Shown here piece by piece: positions 56,600 to 64,000 of a stretch of DNA of 64,000 bases. Both the position numbers and the translations under genes were made by a program. How positions within the stretch are numbered: the stretch's first letter is position 1; each line of letters begins with the position of its first letter. Origin of the DNA: Cristatella mucedo (Eukaryota; Bryozoa; Phylactolaemata; Cristatellidae); assembly GCA_009760855.2 (NCBI GenBank), contig WPIO01000060.1, positions 2,418,001-2,482,000 of the forward strand, given 5' to 3'. Under the pieces are notes generated by a model. It did not search any database and was not told the origin of the DNA. It worked only from the letters and a program-made list of their open reading frames with translations.

Positions 56600-57319
56600 A
56601 GCTGCAGAGAGCTCCCATTACGACCACCTCCTACCGGTAGCCACGCAGGAACGACCCAGAAATGGCCGCATATTTATCTGTCTCATTCCGAACCGCCATC
56701 TCTAGGGCATCATTACTGCTGTCAAACGGCAGCTTCACGTGAACATTTAACACTTTTGCCATTTTCCATCACCAGGTCCGGCTTGAATGCCAGATCGCCG
56801 GCAATGGGTATGGTCGCACCCTGCCGACATGCATGTGAGCTCGGCGGTCCGAAAAGCTAAGATGAGACAGCCCAGGACCAGGTCATGGCCGGTCATGTCA
56901 TGCCGCGATCGCATGGAGCGTCAACCGGCAATGGCTCAGCACGTGGCAAATGGCCTTTGCCTCCGTGCAGCATAGGCGGCAGCTATTAACCGTCCTGGTG
57001 TATGATGGACTCCTTGCAGCAACCACTGGCAGAACTTCCAGTGAACTAGCCACCCGGCCTGAGGTCAAAGGCTCCGCCCGATCTCGTGCTGACCGTGGGT
57101 CGAAATTCTCTCGGTGGCCAGGTAACGGCTAATACTGCCCTGTCCAGGCTGGGCCACCCATCCCTGGCCTTCAGCGAGTCTGGCGAACTCCGGCAGCTTC
57201 GTGATCCCTACTTGCCGCACGACAGAGTGCCCGGTGCCGTCGGGGTCGGCGGACACTGCCAGCGCTTCTAGGCCGGCCAGCAAGAGGCGGCAGGAGAAAC
57301 GCTTGAGGCACTTGTGCAA
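56600..57319 (-). pseudogene. C-terminal knuckle and endonuclease-type region of the R2-type LINE
   Basis: Contains the Cys/His knuckle at 56983-56921 and the PFD...E..YA segment at about 56745-56670, each in a short open frame. In R2-type elements this part cuts the target DNA. Confidence 0.5.
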
Positions 57320-57358
57320 CGGAGCAGCTCTCAGGCTAGCCGCGATATTAGCCTTGCC

Positions 57359-57602
57359 TTAGCGGGTTCGGTTAGGGCGCCTAGTACAGACCCGACAGCT
57401 GCTGACTCACCTAGCTCAGGTTAGAATGGAGCTCTATGCAGGCGATGCGGTTAAGAGATGGAGCGACTAATGTGGTTGTCTTAGCGGGTTCAACTTGGAC
57501 AGCTAGTACAAGCCCGACTCCTGGTCTACCCGCTAAAGTTAGAATGAAGCCTGGTGCAGACGTTGCGGTCAGGATGTGCACCGACTAATATGCTGAAGTA
57601 GA
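57359..57602. repeat. tandem duplication, two units of about 122 bp
   Basis: Units begin TTAGCGGGTTC at 57359 and 57481. They share CTAGTACA, GCCCGAC/ACCCGAC, GTTAGAATGRAG and GAGCGACTAAT-like blocks and are moderately diverged. Confidence 0.85.
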
Positions 57603-57868
57603 AATAGCAGCTGCGCGCAAGGTCAGGAGTTGAGAGGAGAGAAAATATAAGGAGACGAGTGACAGAGCTCGAGAGAGACAGCTTCGTTAGTCGAGCAGAG
57701 GCTACGCCCCGAGAGCTCAGGGCTGCAGTTTGGTAGTCGATGCGAGACTACGCTTCAAGAGCACGAGAGGCGAACCTTCGGCGACGGACAGCTAAGTGCA
57801 ACTTAGACTGCGCAGTTGTGTTCTGCCGGCTACTCAGCTGCTCGTATCTTGGGGTGCTGTAGCGACGC

Positions 57869-58024
57869 ACGCATAGGGTAGTTAGTTATACTCGGACTTC
57901 GGGGGTTCGCGCAGTTAACTCCGTCGGACCGATACGCGCCGCGTAAACGCACAGGGTAGTCGGTTATACTCGGGCTTCGGGAGTTCGCTCAGTTAACTCC
58001 GTCGGTCCGGTACGCGCCGCGTAA
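57869..58024. repeat. tandem duplication, two units of 78 bp
   Basis: Units begin ACGCATAGGGTAGT at 57869 and ACGCACAGGGTAGT at 57947 and end CGCGCCGCGTAAA. They are much closer to each other than the 122-bp pair. Confidence 0.92.
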
Positions 58025-58773
58025 AGCGCTTGCGCCGGCGCGTAACCACTACTAACAGGCCCACACTAAACTGTTGCTTTCGGCACCCAGTTGTGGCCGC
58101 CTGTGTTTTAACCGCACTGCAGCACTGCACCACACAGTCTACCGGTAGAGAACCGGGGGACGAGCTTCTACGCGGTTACACTTGTAGGCGTCCGACCACA
58201 GCAAGGTCGGGTCGACCCTGTGGCCAGGGCCGAATGCTGATGTGCTAGATTCAGGACCTGCGAACGAACCTCGTCGGACGACGGCGTGCAATACAAGCTG
58301 GCGACGACTCGGTCGAGGCGGTGTCGAGCGACTTGGCGGATGTACGAGCCTTGCTGCACAGCATGCGACAGGCTTGCACAAACCGTAGCAAGGAGGCCTT
58401 CGTCTCGAAAAAGACTGAGCTCACGTCACCCGTGAAGCGTTTTGTGAATGGGAAATGCGCGCATTCGGAAACGGTAGACCGAAACGGAACCAATATTGCT
58501 TCATCAGGGCCTTTTTGGCTGGCTTGGGGCAGCCTCAGGCACAAGCCGTACACGACAAAATTATTTGAGCCGTGGCAGGTGGAAAGTCAACAGGACGTCA
58601 AATATTTGGTTATGGGCGGGCAGTCTGGCGTACAGCTAGTTAATTTCTCTCGAGTAGGAAGAGCAGGCCTGCTCCATTTCAGCCCTATTCTATCCAAGAC
58701 CCTGCGGGGCTCCGAGGTATGCAGCGGCTCGTTCTCCGAAGCTCAGGGATCCACACGCTGTGTACGGGGTGAT

Positions 58774-59392
58774 TTAGGTGGACATTGCCTTAGCACTCAG
58801 GCGGGTGACCACAAAGCACTTTACCGGCCGGAACTCATGCCCATAGTCAAAGCGGGACCCATTCAGCTCCAGACATGAGGGCCTGCAGACCAGACGACGT
58901 GCTTTATAATAAGTCGAGGTCGTCCACCAGTGCTCAGTTCGACTAGGAGGTTCCGCCAAGCTATAAGCAGGACTCCTGCATGCTGCTACCACAGACTCTC
59001 ACAAAAGGCTCCAGTGCCATATTAAAGAGGATTCCCTATTGCAGGACGCCGGAAAATGTAGACAGCACCAAGTGCGTCTCATCACACACCCGTCGCTCCA
59101 GGAACGAGCCGGCGTTGAGGAGTTCAACGAAACTGCAGAAGCTTTCATTCACACCGACATGCCGAAGTGAACCAAGCAGGGAGACATGCAGGATGCTGCC
59201 AGAGTAGTTTTGCAGGTCAAGGAACGACGAGTACACCACGTCAGAGCTCTGCAAATCTCCGACCTTCTCGAAGGAGCTTTCCACAACTAAGGATAGCCTG
59301 CACCGTGAGTTGACGAGGCTTGTAGTATTCCATGAGGTCGATTCCGAGGTCTGTGAAAGTGGTCGGCGACATCCTTTTCCGAGAGCGGACAC
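58774..59392 (-). pseudogene. reverse-transcriptase part of the R2-type LINE
   Basis: Two overlapping minus-strand frames (59392-59036 and 58992-58774) hold RT blocks: the FLDLQN metal-binding motif, the GVLQ turn before the next strand, and a later LELNGSRFDYGHEFRPVKCF piece. The catalytic ADD box was not found in a clean frame. Frameshifts separate the pieces. Confidence 0.5.
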
Positions 59393-60260
59393 GTCGGGCT
59401 TGACTGAAGAGCTTTGTTAGAAGGAACAGCTAGAGGGGAGACGGTGTTCAGGAGGTCATTGTCAACCGGCTGGGCCTGCAACTTGGTTTAACCTTGAAAT
59501 CGACAGGCTACCAGGTCACCGGTGAAGTACGTCGGCGCTGGCAGCAGGATTTCTCGGACGGCCTTGGTGCGGTTGGGAGCGTAGTGGCGCTGCAGATGAA
59601 AGATGCAGCTCGATTCCCACGAACCGCCGCACATGGTGCCAACCGGCTGAGACGGCAGAGGCTCGGGACGAATGCGAGGTCGGCGCCCCGCTCGTGATCC
59701 CTAACCTCAGGAAAACTACACCCAATGCTTCGGGGGATCACTAAGCTTAGCCGTAGCTCGAAGAAATCGCGAGCCGCATGTTGAGCTTCGGCTGGAGGCA
59801 GTGAGAGCAGTTTTCTACGCGCTCATATGTAGGTACCGGTGAGGCAGAGGGCGTCAATATGAGGGCCGGCAGAGGTATCTCAGCTGAAGTGGCAGGTGAA
59901 GAAATGCGAGATATGGCAGGTGAAGAAATCCGGGTGTCGTCGAGGCTGAGGAACGATGCTGATGAACAGGCGAAGGGGCGGAAGGGCATAGGACGAGAAC
60001 ATGGAAGTTTGGTTGCGAGTGAGGGGAAAGGAGAAGGAGCTAGGTGAATAATAGACGATCAGTAGGGGCAAAGCGCCACGGCCGAGGGCATACCAAGATG
60101 GTGAACGCCTGGGGGGCATCTTGCAGTGATTTAAACAGATATGTTTAAGGCCTTGGTTGTTTATTCCACCCCCACACACACATTGCCAGTAGCAGACATT
60201 CTTGTGGCATCGGGCGGGATTACTTTCTTGACGGTCATTGTCACTATCCACCTATCAGAC

Positions 60261-61395
60261 GGCACGTGGTCTTATACGGGCGGCATATCGACGTGGATGA
60301 CCGGGATGAACAGTCAGAGCCCCCTAGACACCGTGTCATCGAAAGTGTCGAGGTTTAAACCATCAGCAACAACCGTGGTATGGATGGCACCCTGGTATTT
60401 GGTGCAAGGGTGGGCTTTAATGAGTTCCGCTACCAGTATCCTAACATGTTGTAAGTCAAGTATATTCAGCTATGCCGTTTTCAAGCGCCAGGCAATTTTC
60501 ACTGGCTGAATAAAGGAGTGAGAGTAAGACAATCTTCTTAGACGCTTTTTCTCCGCCAGTGCTGCTCGCGCAGTCCCAGCCGCATAGCCTCCTTCAAGTG
60601 ACAAGGCTGCCGATTCAGCCACAACCCCTACAGCCGCCATGCAAGGCCTCAGCCACGCCGTCTGGGCTGACATTTGAAGCGCCTTACTAGCCTTGGCTTA
60701 ATTTTAGCGCGAACAAGAACTATTTGGCGGGCGAAAACTCCTTTCTCCTGGAGCAGTGAGCCAGAGAGGAGCGCCAGTGCGGTTAGAGAGCAAGAGCTTA
60801 AGAGCAAACCTGGAAGTTCTGAGACCAGCGGTGGCGATTCGGCCTTAATAATTGGTCTGATAGCCGCGGGAGCAGCTGATTAATTTTGGCTGGCAAGTAA
60901 CTGCTGCTCTGCCGTAACTCGGTCCAAAAAGGATCGTCTGGAACCTATTCGGAATTCAAGCTGTACATGGGTGCCCTTCCAGTGGCCTAGTGACGGTATT
61001 AATTCCCTACCGTAATGGGCCACGGTGTCGGACCCAATACCACTAAGCTCTTGTCCCAAGGTCTCAGCTAGGTATTTAAGAGCCGAGCGACGCCCACTCT
61101 TGGTCTTTTGTTCGGCTCCTCTCTTCGGCCTCGCTTCGACGCCGTCGGATTCAGTTCGCTGAAAGCGAGGCAGGAGAGCAGGAGAGAAGGGCGGGCTGTT
61201 CGCCGGCGATTGACGGGACAGGATGAGACAGCGCTAGGAGGATTGGGTGGACTCCACCGAATACTGTCGTATCGCGCCTGAGCAAGCATTGTGTTTCTTT
61301 TGTGTTTTGTGTGTGCACGCTCGCACGTGGTCTCGGCACAAGGATTTGCCGGTGTAAGCCAGACGTAGTTGGTGTGATGGGTGAGATATTCCGTT
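60261..61395. other. no gene recognised
   Basis: A TATTTAAG box near 61073 and an AATAAA near 61716 would suit a promoter and poly(A) site, perhaps of a solo LTR, but no terminal repeats or primer-binding site could be seen. Confidence 0.3.
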
Positions 61396-61680
61396 GGTTC
61401 GGGCTCCTTCATCTATTTGGGCCGTTCCCTCTAGAGACGCGGGTAACCTAAGTGTGGAGACGTGTTTCCTCCGCAAGAGTGCTCGAGGTGGTGTGCGAGG
61501 TATTCATGCCGTTAAGGTGGAAGCGGAGCCCTAGTTCTCCTGTCAGGGTCAAGGCTCCGGTTCGGGCTCCATCTATTTCGGTCGTTCCCCACTATAGACA
61601 TAAGTAGCCTCAGTCTGGAGGCGCATTCCCCACGCCAGAGTGTTTGAGCTGTTGAAAGCGTGCGAGGAGTGCATAGGTAA
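61396..61680. repeat. degenerate tandem duplication, period about 163 bp
   Basis: GGTTCGGGCTCC..CATCTATTTGGGCCGTTCCC at 61396 recurs as GGTTCGGGCTCCATCTATTTCGGTCGTTCCCC at 61559. Downstream blocks (GAGTGCTCGAGGTG / GAGTGTTTGAGCTG) also repeat. Confidence 0.8.
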
Positions 61681-61873
61681 AACTGAGCTAGACGCGCTGC
61701 GAATGGGCTTGCGAATAAAGCTCAGTAAAATCCCCAGTTTGTGTGTTTCACTTTCCAAAATTCACGCCGCGGACTCACGACCCCTTTAGTGCCGGTAAGT
61801 AGGTCAGCGCCAGAAATGCTTGTTTCATGGCTCATTTGTGGCGCGTAGGCGAGCACCAAACTGCATTAAGTGG

Positions 61874-62350
61874 TAATAATAATAATAATAATAATTCACT
61901 TGATAAAGCGCCCTCAGAGAACTTAATCTCTCTCTAGGCGCTTTACATTTGCTGTAAAGTGAAATGCAATTGAATGGTAAGTAAAATCATGCTTGAAAAA
62001 CAAGCGAGATGAATAATATGGTTAGGGGTGACATGCACAGGGTCAGCATGCAAATGTGGTTAGTGGCAGCATGCACAGTGTCAGCACGCATAAGCACATC
62101 AAAGACGAATCACAGGGACCCACTAAATGCTGTCCTAAATAGGTGTGTTTTTAGGTTCCTTTTAAATGTGGTCAGGTCAGGGGATGTTTTGACGCAGGTC
62201 GGGACGGAGTTCCAGGCTTTGGGAGCATATGAACTAAATGCACGGTCTCCAAAGGATTTAAGGTTTGTATGAGGTATTTGTAGACTGTTGGATTCCGAGA
62301 AGCGGGTGGTACGATGCTTGGCCTGATGGGGTAGTATATCTGACAGATAG
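61874..62350 (-). mobile_element. LINE family A 3' end
   Basis: (ATA)n, then CACTTGATAAAGCGCCCTCAGAG..AACTTAATCTCTCTCTAGGCGCTTTACATTTGC on the plus strand, UTR and an open C-terminal coding end (62355-62110). Very similar to 52300-52930 and 27688-28944. Confidence 0.9.
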
Positions 62351-64000
62351 GTCACGCCGCTCGGTAAGCGACAGGTTACGACAACTCTGCTGAGCCTTCG
62401 GCGTTACTTATCTATGGCCCCCAGCCACGTCATTTGGGCTGATATTGCCTGACAGCCACGCACAATTCAGGTATCCGGAAAACAATCCAAAAACACAATC
62501 AATGCTTAAAACTTCGTGAATATGGATTGCAAGCTGGAACTCAAAAATGATCTTTGGGCTTACGAAATTTTCCCGATTAGAAGAGCCGTCCATCCAAGTT
62601 TTCTAGGGCGTCGCGTTCTTGGCCATTTTCCTGTATATGCGTATACATTAGCTGCGTTTACATGGTAGACTTCCCACCCTGATTGACACCGACTTCCCTC
62701 TTAGTTAGGACGTTTAAATGACGGATTTGATTATCGACTTAATCCTACCCACAGCCCGTGCTGTAATCCTTGAGGCTGGTTCGAGAGAGGGTTTCCTCGG
62801 AAAGACGCCGTACCATCACCCGCAGAGAAGTTGAGTTTGCGAGTACAGTAATTGTGGTAGAGTAGTATGAGAAGAATAAAATTAAAAAGAATATTGGCAT
62901 TTAAAAAAATATTTTTTGTTGGGAAACTGAGCATCAATAAGCACTGTGTGCCATTAGGAGTGTGTGGGTGTATAGAGCTACTTAATATGTGCAGTTGATT
63001 TTGTTCGTGGATTGATAAACTGAATATGAATCTTATATATACCAAAGAATTAAGCCTTGGCTAAAATGCGTGCAATCGTCAAGGAACTCTGAACGCCTCC
63101 CTATAACTCGAGCCTACGGACGTAGCAAGCCTCAGACCCTCTTTTCTCGTCCTCGTCACCCCGACAATGACCCTGCGACCGAGAGTCGCCTTCTTCGGAG
63201 CAACCGTGTAGCCCAGGAGAGCCTAATCGATGCTGCGGCCGGCTGCCTATAGGGCCGGCGGTGTCTCGGCCGGAAATACGACCGACTGCAGACTCGCGAC
63301 CGTCGCGGGCGCTGAAGTAGCTTTGCGTTCGCTACTCGACGCGCGGTGCAGTCGTACGTAAGGAGTTCGCTCAGGGTCTAGCGTTCGACGAACGCTGGCA
63401 GCGCCGGACTGGGCTAAGTTCTCTTTTTCGCCGCTCACGTAGGACGTGCCATTCCCAGTCGACGACGGAGCGACCAGTCGCAGCAGGTGCCACGCTTCCG
63501 CGTCGCATCGGCAGCAGAGGCCTACGTAGGCGAGCAAAAGAAGTCAGTCCACGCTGCACTTGCGTCCAGCGGTGCTCCGTTTGACGACTGCAGCGTCGCC
63601 GCGCCGTCATGGGTGACGCAGGGCAAAGCTTTAAGGGACGTCGTGGCAAACAGGTCGCCGCCGGGCTAGGACGCTCCGGTTGCAAAGGCGAGGCGTAGCT
63701 GGTACCAGCGTTTATCTACGAGCTCGGCATGACGGCGTCGCGTGCAGCTACTCCACTCACCCGCTTCAAGTTGAGTGCACCCACGCGACCGAGAGCTACT
63801 GCAAAAGAGGCGAAAATGTCGCCATCTCTCCTGAGTAAACGTCGACTACGGCCGAACGGGACGACCGAATAGGGAGGCTCTTTTTTATGATAAATCTCGA
63901 GTATCATCGCGAATGATCTCAATTAAGTATAAGCGGTTATCTGCCGCTTGACAATTCTTCTTCGCACATCTCAGATGCCTATCACATTTCTGTGGGGATG
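62351..64000. other. no gene recognised; GC-rich open frame at 63537-63247 (-)
   Basis: Left part is AT-richer with nothing recognised. In the right part a minus-strand frame of 96 codons ends ASLQSVVFPAETPPAL; its composition looks coding-like but no family or splice site supports it. Confidence 0.3.

Larger units (their letters stand above)
56420..60260 (-). mobile_element. decayed LINE of the R2/NeSL type
   Basis: Minus-strand order: an N-terminal zinc-finger-like CVCGGGINNQGLKHICLNHC (about 60190-60130); a reverse transcriptase with SSFLDLQNYSGSI and LLGSLRHVGV and STFSGVLQ (59392-59036); a thumb-side FRPVKCFVV (about 58830); then, after a disrupted stretch, a CRLCC..CHVLSHC knuckle (56983-56921) and a VKLPFD...NETDKYAAI segment (about 56745-56670) of the restriction-like endonuclease type. 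This layout fits single-ORF LINEs with a C-terminal restriction-like endonuclease (R2, NeSL, Hero). Frames are broken by stops and by tandem duplications. Confidence 0.6.

Noticed and set aside
61028-61755. Possible solo LTR (TATTTAAG box, AATAAA signal, TG...CA-like limits)
   Set aside because: No second LTR, target duplication or primer-binding site could be seen, and the internal 163-bp duplication confuses the limits.
63247-63537. 96-codon minus-strand host exon
   Set aside because: Composition looks coding, but there is no family likeness and no supported splice site; kept only as a remark.

Overview
This is a nuclear-genome window from an invertebrate metazoan. The signs are spliced host exons with clean GT/AG borders, dense L2/CR1-type LINEs, tRNA-derived SINEs and very long dinucleotide microsatellites. 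The species cannot be fixed from sequence alone. A copy of what I recognise as the SPIN hAT transposon is compatible with, but does not prove, a flatworm or mollusc.

Layout. Positions 1-16.9 kb hold most of a HAUS4-like gene (augmin subunit, minus strand). Six exons have matching splice phases, and one 13-kb intron is packed with LINEs, SINEs and microsatellites, including the longest open LINE ORF of the window (6.9-9.6 kb). At 18.0-18.4 kb is the last exon of an unrecognised minus-strand gene with a frame break and a poly(A) signal. Positions 19-36 kb are mostly repeats: two LINE families (called A and B here), two SINE families (S1 and S2), a SPIN-like MITE at 28.96 kb and an AT-rich palindromic element at 33.6 kb.

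Positions 36.8-46.7 kb are abruptly AT-rich and hold a decayed, endogenous virus-like element. It carries a broken protein-primed type-B DNA polymerase of Polinton/adintovirus type on the plus strand, further unrecognised plus-strand ORF remnants, then convergent minus-strand genes: a long protein with phage-tail-fibre-like repeats and a small Cys-poor remnant resembling the DUF5679 zinc-ribbon proteins. Three LINE-A copies have jumped into this element, two of them into the polymerase, so the element is older than that LINE activity.

Positions 46.7-56 kb contain more LINE copies, CpG-rich segments with two candidate divergent first exons (51.6 and 52.1 kb) and a minus-strand gene with a PAN/Apple-domain exon joined in phase 1 to a Thr/Gln/Pro mucin-like exon. 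Positions 56.4-60.3 kb are a broken minus-strand LINE of the R2/NeSL type: zinc finger, reverse transcriptase, CCHC-like knuckle and C-terminal endonuclease-type region. They also include two tandem duplications. The remainder (60.3-64 kb) is GC-richer, has one more LINE-A 3' end, and contains no gene I can name.

LINE A and SINE S1 share a 3' stem-loop, which suggests the SINE uses the LINE-A reverse transcriptase. No RNA gene other than tRNA-derived SINE heads and no CRISPR array were seen.
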